45,148 nt of DNA from an uncultured Christensenella sp. (GTDB lineage: Bacteria > Bacillota > Clostridia > Christensenellales > Borkfalkiaceae): contig CAJTXM010000004.1 of NCBI GenBank assembly GCA_910583545.1, positions 92,168 through 137,315 of the forward strand. Direction: 5' to 3'. Every line of letters begins with the position of its first letter. Positions within the stretch are counted from its first letter, which is position 1. The notes under the pieces are model-generated. The model saw nothing but the letters and a program-made list of their open reading frames with translations. It was not told the DNA's origin and did no database searches. Positions 1-8,514 of this stretch are shown one piece after another. The position numbers and the translations under genes were made by a program.

Positions 1-1349
1 TCGACGTGTTTGGTCTGAGGGAACATATCGAAAGGAGTTATTTTTTCTATTTCGTAATCCGAAACGGGCGTGTCGCATTTTACAAGAGCACCGTCTTTTT
101 CCGTAAGTGTGCCCGTCAGTATACCCAAATCGCGCGCAAGCGTTGCAGGGTTGCAGGAAATGAGCACGATTTTCTCCGCAGACGAATTTTTTACGGCGTT
201 GACCACGCTTTTTTCCATACCCTTTCTCGGCGGATCGCAGACGATTATCTTTCTGCCCTCCGTCTTTTTGAGCACGCTTTCAAGCTCATCCTCAACCTTA
301 CCGCAGACGTTGAACATTTTATCCTGCAAGCCGTTTTCGCATTTCAGCTCGTCGGCACAGCGCGAAGCCTCCTTCACCGCCTCTATTCCGTAAGCTTTAC
401 CGCATTTTTTTGCAAGCATAGCGGTGAGAAGTCCGCCTCCGCTGTATAAATCGACGGCGGTCGTACCCTCTTCCGCTTCGGCTAAAACCGCGGAATACAG
501 CTTTTCCCGCATTTCGTCGTTGACCTGCACGAACGTGTTCGCGCCTGCCCTGTACCTGATCCCGTGCTCCTCCGCGCCGAAAAATCCGCTTCCGACGACT
601 GTGTGCCATTCCGTACCGAAAATAACGTTGCTTCCGCCCCTGTTTATATTCAGAAGCAGAGTAAACTCCTCAAACCGTTTTTTAAGCTCTTTTACAAGCG
701 GAGCCGTATCCACTCTTCGAACGGCAACCAACGCGAAAATAAATTTTCCGCCCAAATTGCGCGCGACGAAGTGCCGTATATCTCCCTTTCCGCCGACCTC
801 GTCGTAGCCCTTAACGCCCGATTTGAAATATTCTTCAAGCGCCGAAAAAACGTCTTTGACCTTACTTTGCTGAATTGCGCAGTCGCCGACGGGAACTATC
901 CTGTGGCTGTGCGGAGAGTAAAATCCGCATACCGTCCTGCCGTTCACGACGCTTATCGGCACGGCGCACTTATTCCTGTACCCGTACTCGTTTGCACAGG
1001 CAACAGTATCTTCGACTTTTGCATAAATTCCGCCTATCTTTTTCAGCGTATTTTCGACAGACCGGCGCTTGAATAAAAGCTGTGCGCCGTATTTCATATG
1101 CTGAATATCGCACCCTCCGCATTTCCCGAACACGGGACAGCGAGGTTCGGCCCTGTCGGCGGACGGCGTTACAATCTTTTCCGCCTTGCCGTAAGCTATT
1201 CCGTCCTTGACTTTAAGCGCCCTGAAGCGCACCTTTTCTCCCGTAAGACAGAACGGCACGAACACCGTCGCGCCTTCAGTCTTTATTATTCCTTCGCCTG
1301 TGCCCGAAAGGGCTTCGACGCATCCTTCATAAATACCGTTCTTTTCCAC
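1..1349 (-). CDS. rlmD: 23S rRNA (uracil-5-)-methyltransferase RlmD (RumA/TrmA family), 3' end cut by window edge
   Basis: About 449 residues are visible and the gene runs off the left edge. The product methylates C5 of a uracil in 23S rRNA using S-adenosylmethionine. The N-terminus has a TRAM-like beta segment (residues 5-60). An iron-sulfur cluster motif follows, CPVFGKCGGC (C71, C77, C80), with the likely fourth ligand in VPVGDCAIQ. Later come the SAM-fold motif DLYSGGG, the DPPRKG motif and the catalytic loop SCNPATLARD, which holds the nucleophilic cysteine. The start is a GTG at 1347-1349. It is chosen because the TRAM domain begins at once, and the nearby ATG (1328-1330) is in another frame. 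No Shine-Dalgarno is seen; the promoter places the RNA start on the GTG. The gene is divergent from the ADP-ribosylglycohydrolase gene. The family is certain from the motifs. Confidence 0.93.
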   Translation of the reverse strand, partial: MEKNGIYEGCVEALSGTGEGIIKTEGATVFVPFCLTGEKVRFRALKVKDGIAYGKAEKIVTPSADRAEPRCPVFGKCGGCDIQHMKYGAQLLFKRRSVENTLKKIGGIYAKVEDTVACANEYGYRNKCAVPISVVNGRTVCGFYSPHSHRIVPVGDCAIQQSKVKDVFSALEEYFKSGVKGYDEVGGKGDIRHFVARNLGGKFIFALVAVRRVDTAPLVKELKKRFEEFTLLLNINRGGSNVIFGTEWHTVVGSGFFGAEEHGIRYRAGANTFVQVNDEMREKLYSAVLAEAEEGTTAVDLYSGGGLLTAMLAKKCGKAYGIEAVKEASRCADELKCENGLQDKMFNVCGKVEDELESVLKKTEGRKIIVCDPPRKGMEKSVVNAVKNSSAEKIVLISCNPATLARDLGILTGTLTEKDGALVKCDTPVSDYEIEKITPFDMFPQTKHV

Positions 1350-1356
1350 GGGAAAT

Positions 1357-1385
1357 ATTATATCATAAAATAATTATGAAATCAA
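1357..1385 (-). promoter_or_regulatory. Promoter of rlmD, probably leaderless
   Basis: On the minus strand, TTGATT (1380-1385) and TATAAT (1357-1362) are separated by 17 bp. Counting seven bases from the end of the -10 places +1 at 1349-1350, which is the G of the GTG start codon. Confidence 0.7.
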
Positions 1386-1401
1386 GATTATTAAAAAATA
1401 C

Positions 1402-1430
1402 TTGCAATAAAATATATAACGTGATAAAAT
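1402..1430 (+). promoter_or_regulatory. Promoter of the ADP-ribosylglycohydrolase gene
   Basis: TTGCAA (1402-1407) and TAAAAT (1425-1430) are 17 bp apart. The promoter is back to back with the rlmD promoter; only 16 bp separate the two -35 boxes. It gives a leader of about 70 nt before the GGAG at 1497-1500. Confidence 0.55.
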
Positions 1431-1505
1431 ACATATGTATAAGTTTATTTGCAAAACTAAAACCGTTTCGGCAGAAAGACTTATGCAACGGAACAAGGAG
1501 CGCTT

Positions 1506-2456
1506 ATGTTTTTACATAAAATCCAATCGGTAATGTTCGGGAGCGCCGTAGGTGACGCGTTGGGTGTGCCGGTCGTTCGCAAAAACCGTGGAGATCTTGA
1601 CAAAGACCCCGTAACGGATATGCGCGGCTTCGGCTCTTATAACCTGCCTGCCGGATGTTTTTCGGACGATACGAGTATGTCGCTCGCCACGCTCGACAGT
1701 CTGGCGAACGGGCATTTCGACCTTGCGGATATTATGGCGCACATAGGTAAATGGGCTTATCATGGCGCGTACTCGACCGCCGAAAAGGCGTTCGGAATGG
1801 ACAAAACCTGCCGTACCGCGATTGTAAATTATTTCGCCAGAAGCCCGAATCCCGAAACCTGCGGACTTTCAGACGCGGAATCGAACACAAGCGGTTCGAT
1901 AGTCAGAATACACCCCGTCGTTATGTACAATTACGCTCACCCCTCGCTTTCCTCCTTCGAGGAGACAAACAACGTAGACAAAGCCTGCGCGCTGACGCAC
2001 GCAAACAACCTTTCAAAGCTGGGTTGCAGAATATATTCCCTCGTACTCGGCGAGCTGTTAGGCCCCGTAAGCGAAACCGAAATGATTTACAAGGGGCTTG
2101 AAAAAGCTTACAAGTATTATAAAAACGATCCCGATTTCAAGGCTTATGCAAAGCTCTTCACGAAGAATTTTACGGAAACGGACAGAAGCGAAATCCCGAA
2201 CGGAAACGGCGTTGCAGACACTCTGGAAGCCGCGCTGTGGTGCGTGCTCACTTCCGAAAACTACGAGCAAAGCCTTTTGAAAGCCGTAAACTTAGGCGGA
2301 AACGCCGACAGCATCGGCGCGGTGACGGGTGCGATAGCAGGCGCCGTCCACGGCCTTGCGGATATCCCCACCGACTGGCTCGTATCGCTGAGGCGAAAGG
2401 GACTCATAGACGGGATATGCAAAAAGGCATTTACACAATGGAATAACGAAGAATAA
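1506..2456 (+). CDS. ADP-ribosylglycohydrolase family protein (DraG/ARH fold)
   Basis: The protein has 316 residues. Members of this family remove ADP-ribose from proteins or small molecules, using a metal pair held by aspartates. The start MFGSAVGDALG is the typical first helix. SDDTSMSLAT near residue 55 supplies the first metal ligands, and GGNADSIGAVTGA near residue 260 is the second metal motif. The common form of that motif is GGDADT, so here the first Asp is Asn, and activity or metal use may differ. The ATG at 1506 follows GGAG with good spacing. No ADP-ribosyltransferase gene is nearby, so the substrate is unknown. It is a single-gene unit with its own promoter and a terminator that overlaps the stop codon. 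Confidence 0.88.
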   Translation: MFLHKIQSVMFGSAVGDALGVPVVRKNRGDLDKDPVTDMRGFGSYNLPAGCFSDDTSMSLATLDSLANGHFDLADIMAHIGKWAYHGAYSTAEKAFGMDKTCRTAIVNYFARSPNPETCGLSDAESNTSGSIVRIHPVVMYNYAHPSLSSFEETNNVDKACALTHANNLSKLGCRIYSLVLGELLGPVSETEMIYKGLEKAYKYYKNDPDFKAYAKLFTKNFTETDRSEIPNGNGVADTLEAALWCVLTSENYEQSLLKAVNLGGNADSIGAVTGAIAGAVHGLADIPTDWLVSLRRKGLIDGICKKAFTQWNNEE

Positions 2457-2481
2457 AAGGCGTTCTGTACGAACGCCTTTT
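2455..2481. terminator. Bidirectional terminator between convergent genes
   Basis: A perfect 11-bp stem, AAAAGGCGTTC with GAACGCCTTTT, has a 5-nt loop. It has A-rich and T-rich flanks on both sides and starts inside the stop codon of the upstream plus-strand gene. It serves that gene and the ABC permease gene coming from the right. Confidence 0.85.
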
Positions 2482-2483
2482 AT

Positions 2484-4826
2484 TTATTCCCCTGTGAGAA
2501 GTTCTCTCGGGGCTATTCTCTTGATTTTAAGCGAGAGCAAACAAGCAATGCCGAACGAAGCAAGCGCAAGTCCCAGCCCTCCCAAAGTTACGAACGTTAC
2601 GGGAATGCCGAACGTACATTTGACTATGCCTATTCCGCTAAGGAACAGCGCAACCAGCGGATTGATTACAAAACAGCTTATTATGATGCCCGTCACCATT
2701 GAAATTATTATAGCAGGCATAAACGACAGCGCGGTCTGCAATATAAGCTGTCTTGTGGTAAAGCCGAGAGATTTCAAGATTCCGTAATCTCGCTTTTTGT
2801 TGTTGAGCATAGTTCTGACTAGCAGATAAAGCACGAACGCGATTATTATTACGGACATCACGAGTATGGCGATGACGATGACCGTCATAAGCGTGACGTA
2901 AACTCCGCCTGCGCCCTGAATCGTATCCTCGATATTTATCACCGCATTGACGCCGTCGCCGAACAAGCCAGAATACTCATCGTTGAAAGAATCGATATCC
3001 GTCCCTTCCGCGAGATTGATATAGAAACTAAGATTCGAAAGTTCGCCCAGCTTTTCATAGCCCTCTCTCGTCAGTAAACAGTCTCTGCCGAGGTTGTTGG
3101 TTATCTGCGTAAATCCGCTGATAATGTACTTTTCTTCTCTTCCGTTAGCCGTAATATCTATTTCGTCGCCGACGCCGAAGCCCTTTTCTTCGGCGTACTT
3201 CGCGGCAATCGCGATCTCGTTGTCGTATTCGGGAAACCTGCCCTTGAACACGACGCTCCTGTTATTGACCTTTGAAAAGTCGTCGCACATAGTCGCCATA
3301 AGCTCCGCGCCGCCCTTATGCGAAACGTTGAAGGAAGTATAAAGGTATACCTTTCCGACCCTGACGTCGGAATTTAAAGCCGACAGAAATTCGTCTTCCT
3401 TATCAGTGTTCACGTTGATACAGCTGTCCGCCGTTTCTCCGACGATAAGGTTTAAAAAGGGCGTCATATCGGTTATGATATTTTCGGTCATAAGTCCCGA
3501 AAACACTATGATAAGCGACAGCACGAGCATAGTCACTGCAACGGTCACGTTGTGCTTTATTCCCGACAGAGTCGTTTTGAGCGCAAGCGCGATATTCAAC
3601 GGAGCTTTCGTCTTTTCAAGCGGAACGCGGTTGCGCTTGAAATTGTGCGTCTGCACGCCCGACCTCAGCGCGACTATCGGCTCTATCTTCTTTATTCTCC
3701 GCGCGGTAAGCCATACGAAGAACACGACCGCTCCGCCGAGAACGAAAAGAGAAAGAAACGAAGGCAGGGGCAGAAACCTTATTTTATAGGGTATTCCCGT
3801 CTGCGCTATCATCATTGAGTTTATCGCAGGAAACAGCGCGTATGCGAGCGCTATGCCCGTCAGGGAAGCCAGAACCGCCTCCGTCAGAAACTGAATGATA
3901 AGACAGAGTATCAGCTGTCCCGAAGTATATCCCACGGCTTTGAAAGCGCCGAGATTTTTTAAGTTTACCTGTATATAGTTGACGATATTCGACACGATGA
4001 CGACGAGCGCTATTAAGAGCACTAAAAACGCCATTGCGCTCATTATGCCCGAACATATCATTTCTGAAATATACCGCGACTGCGAAACTATGTCGTAGCA
4101 GTTGCTTGCCATACGCACGTCGTTAAAGCGTTCGGAAATCAACGATTTCAGATCGGCTTCCGCCTGCATATTCCGCGACGGTTCGTTAAGTCTAACCGAA
4201 CACATCGACGACAACGGCGCGTAGCCGAGCGACCCCAGCTCTTCGTATTTGTCTTCGGTCAGAATAATTTCGGTAAGCGCGCAGTTGTGCGAGCCGAGCA
4301 TAATGCTGTTGAAAAAACCGCAGACGATATACTCTACAGAGTGGTTGCCCACGGAAATAGCAATCGTTTCACCGACGGCGATTTCGTCCGATTTATACAG
4401 CATAGGCAGATAAACTCCGCTTTGTTGATCGCCCTCTTCGACTATTTCCGCCCTGCCGATATTGCGCGAAAGCGCGATATCTTTTTCCAAAAAGACGAAC
4501 TGACCGTTCATCGTACCGCCGTTATAGGGAAACGTGCCGACCATATACATACACCTGTCAAGGCGGAATTCGCTTATATCGGCTCTGCCGTAAAGCGCGG
4601 TCGACAAAAAGTTTTCCACTTCGCCGTCGGGGTCGTCGATGACGAGAGTGACGTGTTCGGCGTTGAATTCATCGTGGTATCTTTCAAAGTTCTGTTTATA
4701 GTCCGTCGCAAGCATAAGCCACAGGTTGAGCATAAGCGAAGCGAGCATAATAAGCGCGGTTATCGCGACGGTCTGACCCTTGGCTTTGCGCATATTCGCA
4801 CGGGCGATAAGAAAGAGTTTTCTCAT
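2484..4826 (-). CDS. ABC transporter permease with two FtsX-type domains
   Basis: The protein has 780 residues and two copies of the FtsX/MacB permease unit. Membrane segments are at about 20-40, 260-285, 305-335, 355-378, 428-448 and three more after residue 645. Large outer loops span about 45-255 and 450-640. This is the layout of exporters that remove peptides or lipoproteins from the membrane, partnered with a separate ATPase. The start ATG lies 1 nt beyond the stop of the ATPase gene, so the two are translated together. The neighbouring kinase and response regulator suggest a response to cell-envelope stress or antimicrobial peptides; this role is inferred from context, not shown. The substrate is unknown. 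Confidence 0.88.
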   Translation of the reverse strand: MRKLFLIARANMRKAKGQTVAITALIMLASLMLNLWLMLATDYKQNFERYHDEFNAEHVTLVIDDPDGEVENFLSTALYGRADISEFRLDRCMYMVGTFPYNGGTMNGQFVFLEKDIALSRNIGRAEIVEEGDQQSGVYLPMLYKSDEIAVGETIAISVGNHSVEYIVCGFFNSIMLGSHNCALTEIILTEDKYEELGSLGYAPLSSMCSVRLNEPSRNMQAEADLKSLISERFNDVRMASNCYDIVSQSRYISEMICSGIMSAMAFLVLLIALVVIVSNIVNYIQVNLKNLGAFKAVGYTSGQLILCLIIQFLTEAVLASLTGIALAYALFPAINSMMIAQTGIPYKIRFLPLPSFLSLFVLGGAVVFFVWLTARRIKKIEPIVALRSGVQTHNFKRNRVPLEKTKAPLNIALALKTTLSGIKHNVTVAVTMLVLSLIIVFSGLMTENIITDMTPFLNLIVGETADSCINVNTDKEDEFLSALNSDVRVGKVYLYTSFNVSHKGGAELMATMCDDFSKVNNRSVVFKGRFPEYDNEIAIAAKYAEEKGFGVGDEIDITANGREEKYIISGFTQITNNLGRDCLLTREGYEKLGELSNLSFYINLAEGTDIDSFNDEYSGLFGDGVNAVINIEDTIQGAGGVYVTLMTVIVIAILVMSVIIIAFVLYLLVRTMLNNKKRDYGILKSLGFTTRQLILQTALSFMPAIIISMVTGIIISCFVINPLVALFLSGIGIVKCTFGIPVTFVTLGGLGLALASFGIACLLSLKIKRIAPRELLTGE

Positions 4827-4827
4827 T

Positions 4828-5586
4828 TTACCAGCTCATCTCCCGTAAGAATTTATCGAGCTTTTCGTGCCTTTGTATATCGCCGTGAACGTATTTGCCC
4901 AGATCGCACTCGCCCATAATCACGCCGTCTTTCAAGTACAGAATACGGTTGCCGCGACGGGCGGAACGCATATCGTGCGTAACCATTACGACGCTTTGAC
5001 CTTGCTCGTTAAACTTTGTAAGCGTGTCGAGAACGTCAAGTCCCGTCTTTGAATTGAGTGCGCCCGTAGGTTCGTCCGCAAAGAGTATTTCGGGCGAATT
5101 GATAAGCGCGCGGACTATGCCTGCCCTCTGCGCTTCTCCTCCCGATATCTGCGAGGGGAATTTCTTTTGCGTTTCTTCGGATATGTCAACCGCCGCAAAC
5201 AATTCTTTGGCGCGTGATACGACAGCCTTTTTATCCTTGTTTACAAGCAGTCCTGCGGAAAGCACGTTGTCCATAACGCTCATTCCGTCGATTAAATAAA
5301 TCTGCTGGAACACAAAACCGCAGTGTTCCCTTCTGAAAATTGCAAGTTTGTCCTGCGAATAATCTGAAATTACCTCGTCGCCGAATTTTATAGCTCCGAG
5401 CGTCGGCGTATCCATTCCCGACAATGCGTATAAAAGCGTAGACTTGCCCGCTCCGCTCGCGCCCATAATTACGGTAAAGTCGCCGCGGTAGAGTTCGAGC
5501 CCGACGTTTTTCAAAACGTGTTGCTGTACTCCGCCGTTAGAAAAAGTCTTGCTTAAATTTTCACAGCTTAAAATCACTTCTTTCAT
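4828..5586 (-). CDS. ABC transporter ATP-binding protein (LolD/MacB type)
   Basis: The protein has 252 residues from the chosen start. It drives the permease encoded next to it. Visible motifs are Walker A GASGAGKST (42-50), a Q-loop FVFQQ, the signature ISGGEAQRAG, Walker B ILFADEPTGAL and the switch histidine in VMVTHD. The reading frame stays open to a TTG at 5607. The ATG at 5586 is preferred because AAAGGAGAGG lies just upstream and the family begins with the beta strand that follows it. The C-terminus runs past the switch histidine by about 45 residues. The gene is first in a two-gene operon with its own promoter between it and the sensor kinase gene. Confidence 0.93.
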   Translation of the reverse strand: MKEVILSCENLSKTFSNGGVQQHVLKNVGLELYRGDFTVIMGASGAGKSTLLYALSGMDTPTLGAIKFGDEVISDYSQDKLAIFRREHCGFVFQQIYLIDGMSVMDNVLSAGLLVNKDKKAVVSRAKELFAAVDISEETQKKFPSQISGGEAQRAGIVRALINSPEILFADEPTGALNSKTGLDVLDTLTKFNEQGQSVVMVTHDMRSARRGNRILYLKDGVIMGECDLGKYVHGDIQRHEKLDKFLREMSW

Positions 5587-5606
5587 AACCTCTCCTTTTT
5601 TCCGCA

Positions 5607-5652
5607 ATTATATATTTTATTTCCTTAACCGCCTTTACCGTTTTCTTAACCG
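5607..5652 (-). promoter_or_regulatory. Probable response-regulator-activated promoter of the ABC operon
   Basis: TATAAT at 5607-5612 has no good -35. Instead there are three copies of an 8-bp direct repeat, read on the plus strand as CTTAACCG (5624-5631), CTTTACCG (5633-5640) and CTTAACCG (5645-5652). A 17-mer inside this array, 5633-5649, recurs with two mismatches upstream of the response-regulator gene at the same distance from its -10. Confidence 0.6.
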
Positions 5653-5656
5653 TTTC

Positions 5657-6913
5657 TTAATTTTTACCGGCAAGCTTTACTTTTACCGTAACTTTAAGCC
5701 CCTTTTCGCCGTTTTCTATTTTCAGTTCCCCGTCCATTTCTTTCATAAAATAATCGGAAATATACAGGCCCAGACCTGCGCCGTCCTTGTCGGAAGCGTT
5801 TTTGCCCCTCAAATACTTTTCGGTGACGAGAGGCAGCTCGTCCTCCTCTACGCCTCCGCCGAAGTCTTCAACCGAAATTGAAAGGCTGTCCGCCTCGGCA
5901 GTGCATACGACTTCTATCTTGGTATCGGCATATTTATAGGAATTTGCAAATATATTGTCGAACACCTGTTGAAGGCGAAGCGCGTCCGCGTATACGAGGC
6001 AGACGGGAATTTCGGGAATATCCGCCCTTTGAAGGTAGTCCGAATTTTTTAAAATCCCGACTATTTTTCCGCTTGAAAAATATTCGGGCGTAACATTCAG
6101 CTGCTGCAGCTCTTCCAGGGTAGCGGAAAAAAGATTGTTGACAAGCGCGTTTATCTGATCGGCCTTTATAATAATCTGCGAAAAGTTTTCCTTTGTCTTT
6201 TTGTCTTTAGCAACGGCATATCCCACTTCCGACGCAGCTTTTATGCTCGCAAGCGGAGTCTTGATATCGTGCGAAAGCTTTGCGACAAGCTCCTTTTTGC
6301 TCTCGTTTGCCCTCGCTTCTGCTATTCTCGCTTTTTTGAGCTCCGAACGCATAATATCGAAGCTTTCGGTAAACGCGCCGAACATATTCCCCCTGTCCAT
6401 TTCAAGCGGAATATCGAGGTTTCCGCCTGCGACGCGCAAGGCGAAGTTATTTAGTTTTCTGAAAGGTTTTGCCACCCTTGCATTGAGGTAAAAAACGTAA
6501 ACCGCGCCGACCGCGCACTGCACCGCAAGCAGAACGGCAATGACAGAGATGCACAGGTTGCGCTGAATTTCTGCACTTTCCGAATATCTGTTGCGGATTA
6601 TCATTTTGCCGACAGTCACACCGTCCACGCCGATATCGAGTATAGTATCGCCGTGAACGACCGCCTCGTTTAAGCTTTCGGAAAGTCCGTCTTTGGTCTT
6701 ATAGAGAATTACGCCGTCTGTATCGGTAATTACGAAGTCGATGCCCTCCGACGGAATTTTTTCAAATTCGTTCCAGTATGTTTCGGCTGATTTTACCGCC
6801 GCGTTGACTTTTACCGCGTCCTGTTTGAATTCGGGTACGCTTACGGCGAAAATTATTAAGGTAACTATTTCGGCTAAAAATATGCCGATAAACGGGATAA
6901 GAAATTTTTTCAC
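5657..6913 (-). CDS. Sensor histidine kinase (HAMP, HisKA, HATPase_c)
   Basis: The protein has 418 residues. There are two membrane helices (about 5-27 and 119-143) around an outer sensor domain of about 90 residues. A HAMP linker covers about 145-195. The H-box LSHDIKTPL has the phosphorylated histidine near residue 215. The ATPase domain shows the N-box FDNIFANSYKYA, the G1 box DFGGGV and the G2 box GAGLGLYI. It autophosphorylates and passes the phosphate to the response regulator encoded just upstream. Its ATG overlaps the regulator's stop by 4 bp. The outer domain is too large for the intramembrane-sensing kinases that listen only through a partner transporter, so it may sense a ligand itself. 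The signal is unknown. Confidence 0.92.
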   Translation of the reverse strand: MKKFLIPFIGIFLAEIVTLIIFAVSVPEFKQDAVKVNAAVKSAETYWNEFEKIPSEGIDFVITDTDGVILYKTKDGLSESLNEAVVHGDTILDIGVDGVTVGKMIIRNRYSESAEIQRNLCISVIAVLLAVQCAVGAVYVFYLNARVAKPFRKLNNFALRVAGGNLDIPLEMDRGNMFGAFTESFDIMRSELKKARIAEARANESKKELVAKLSHDIKTPLASIKAASEVGYAVAKDKKTKENFSQIIIKADQINALVNNLFSATLEELQQLNVTPEYFSSGKIVGILKNSDYLQRADIPEIPVCLVYADALRLQQVFDNIFANSYKYADTKIEVVCTAEADSLSISVEDFGGGVEEDELPLVTEKYLRGKNASDKDGAGLGLYISDYFMKEMDGELKIENGEKGLKVTVKVKLAGKN

Positions 6914-7587
6914 TTTCCGCCTCCGTCGAATCGGTACCCCTCGCCCCAGACCGTGACGATATACTTCGGGTTGTTTGCGTCGGGCTCGATTACCTCCCTT
7001 ATCCTGCGTATATGCACGTTCAGCGTGCCGTCGCCGGTGAATTTGTCCTCCCAGACCTTTTCAAACAGTTCCCGTTTACCTACGACTCTGTCCCTGTTTT
7101 CGACTAAATATGCTAAGAGCTTAAATTCCAGCGCCTTCAATTTTTTAATTTCGCCGTGCAATATCAGCTGTCTTTTTGCAATATCCACCGTAAGCCTTCC
7201 GTCCGAAAACGAGGGGCTTGTCTTCCGGTACCGCTTTAAAACCGCCTTGACCTTTGCAAACAATACACCCAGTGAATAGGGCTTCTGAATATAGTCGTCG
7301 CCGCCGATATTCAGAGCTATTATCTTGTCGTCGTCGCTCGAACGGGCGGAAATGAATAAAATGGGAATATCCGTCGTTTCCCTGAGTTTTCTGCACAGTG
7401 CAAAACCGCTTCCGTCGCCTAAATTGATATCGAGAAGCAAAAGACAGGTTTTATTGTGTTCGAGAAAAGAAAGGCACTCACCCGTAGAATATGCGGTCGC
7501 CGTCTTTATTCCGAAAAGGTTGAAATACTCCGCGGTGCTGTCGCAAAGCAGTTTTTCGTCATCGACGATAAGGCAGTCGTAATTCAT
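6910..7587 (-). CDS. Response regulator, OmpR/PhoB family
   Basis: The protein has 225 residues. The receiver domain (about 1-115) has the acidic pair D9-D10, the phosphorylated D53 in LLLLDINLGDG, a conserved serine in ISARSSDDD and the lysine in IQKPY. The DNA-binding domain is a winged helix with a typical ending, TVWGEGYRFDGG, and the recognition segment LNVHIRRIREVIEP. It likely activates its own promoter and that of the ABC exporter operon, because the same 17-bp box sits 20 bp upstream of both -10 elements. A GGAGG precedes the ATG. Confidence 0.94.
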   Translation of the reverse strand: MNYDCLIVDDEKLLCDSTAEYFNLFGIKTATAYSTGECLSFLEHNKTCLLLLDINLGDGSGFALCRKLRETTDIPILFISARSSDDDKIIALNIGGDDYIQKPYSLGVLFAKVKAVLKRYRKTSPSFSDGRLTVDIAKRQLILHGEIKKLKALEFKLLAYLVENRDRVVGKRELFEKVWEDKFTGDGTLNVHIRRIREVIEPDANNPKYIVTVWGEGYRFDGGGK

Positions 7588-7603
7588 ATTGTCCTCCGTA
7601 TAT

Positions 7604-7646
7604 ATTGTAACACATTATCTGCTTGAATACTTTAACATTTTCTTAA
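7604..7646 (-). promoter_or_regulatory. Probable autoregulated promoter of the two-component operon
   Basis: TACAAT (7604-7609) is the likely -10. The box CTTTAACATTTTCTTAA (plus strand, 7630-7646) lies 20 bp upstream. It matches 15 of 17 bases with the box at 5633-5649, which is also 20 bp from its -10. GATAAT at 7614-7619 is an alternative -10. Confidence 0.5.
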
Positions 7647-7652
7647 AAAATA

Positions 7653-7681
7653 AACAGAACAAAGATTTTCTTTGCTCTGTT
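7653..7681 (-). terminator. Terminator of the DUF5685/J-like operon
   Basis: In the minus-strand RNA a 12-bp stem forms, with one G-U pair, around the loop AAAAU. A U-rich tail follows (TATTTTTT). It lies 18 nt after the stop of the orphan Cys-rich tail. Confidence 0.8.
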
Positions 7682-7698
7682 AACATCTCAAATTAAAT

Positions 7699-7884
7699 TC
7701 ACAAACTTGTACAGCAATCTGTAATACAATCAACACAAAATTTTGCAGTATCGCCCATCGGAGAACGCTCTACGGCATTTTTGTATTCCGGAGTTTTGCT
7801 GAACTCTGAAAGCTCAGTTAATTCTCTTTTATAGTCCTCGTTGTCGGGTTCGGCTTTAACTGCCTTTTTCAGCTTTTCCCATTG
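7699..7884 (-). pseudogene. Orphan C-terminal piece of a J-like/Cys-rich protein, in frame behind the stop of the membrane gene
   Basis: After the TAA of the membrane-protein gene (7885-7887) the same frame stays open for 61 more codons with no start codon at its head. The peptide begins QWEKLKKAVKAEPDNED, like a TPR helix, and ends PMGDTAKFCVDCITDCCTSL. Both parts mirror the end of the J-like protein at 8586-9197 (QLEIAIQLDPENEKYKE and QMGGSFCASCIECC). The simplest reading is the left-over 3' end of a second J-like gene whose 5' part was lost. Readthrough of the TAA to make a membrane-anchored version cannot be excluded. The rest of the gap up to the response-regulator gene holds only the terminator and a promoter. 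Confidence 0.6.
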
Positions 7885-8436
7885 TTATTTCCTTATTCGG
7901 TAAATAAGTTTATCCACGGCGAGTTGTAATTTGAAAACGAGATAGTCGTAAGGGAAGAAAATAAGCGTTCCGCCCACGAAAATAAAGACGTAGATATATT
8001 CGTTTATGAAGCGGAAAAATTCCGTGTCCGCCTGAGAACCGCCGAGCAGACTTCCGAAAATGAGTATATACGCCACCCACAGCGTGAAGTCGAACCAGAC
8101 AGTTTTGACGGCAAGCGCGATCCATTTGTTTATTCCGAATTTTACCTGCAACGAGTTTATTAAGGGATGGAGCCCGAAAAACATTATAAACGGAACCAGA
8201 TCCCAGAACCGTGCAGCCGCGCCCATAACGATTGCAAGAATAACCGTGCCGAGATAAGCAAGGACTCCGCCTTTATAGAACTGTTTGGAAAGCGGCACCA
8301 TAAGCGCAACCATCGCAAAAAGATACCCCGAAGCGAGCAGGATATTGCTCCAGAACCCTACTAAAAGCAGTACTACCGCAACCGCGCAGGAAATTGCAGA
8401 AAGTGCAATTTCAAAAGAATGTGAATATTTTTTCAT
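7885..8436 (-). CDS. Uncharacterised six-helix membrane protein
   Basis: The protein has 183 residues, is very hydrophobic, and has about six membrane helices (near 10-35, 38-55, 58-80, 82-105, 110-132 and 145-170) with a short positively charged tail, KLIYRIRK. The motif FFGLHPLINSLQ in the middle resembles a conserved loop of small membrane proteins found beside J-like proteins in Clostridia; this is recalled, not checked. The gene is last in the operon with the J-like and DUF5685 genes, about 150 bp downstream of the former. GAAGG lies before the ATG. Function is unknown. The in-frame extension behind its stop is listed separately. Confidence 0.75.
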   Translation of the reverse strand: MKKYSHSFEIALSAISCAVAVVLLLVGFWSNILLASGYLFAMVALMVPLSKQFYKGGVLAYLGTVILAIVMGAAARFWDLVPFIMFFGLHPLINSLQVKFGINKWIALAVKTVWFDFTLWVAYILIFGSLLGGSQADTEFFRFINEYIYVFIFVGGTLIFFPYDYLVFKLQLAVDKLIYRIRK

Positions 8437-8514
8437 ATAAAACCTTCACAAATTTTTTCGTCTGCTCCGCGACAAAAAAATTTCGTGATTTCAGGAGTTG
8501 ATAAAACGACAGAG

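Noticed and set aside
5587..5607. Upstream TTG start for the ABC ATPase
   Set aside because: It overlaps the -10 element, and the ATG at 5586 has a strong AAAGGAGAGG site and fits the family start.
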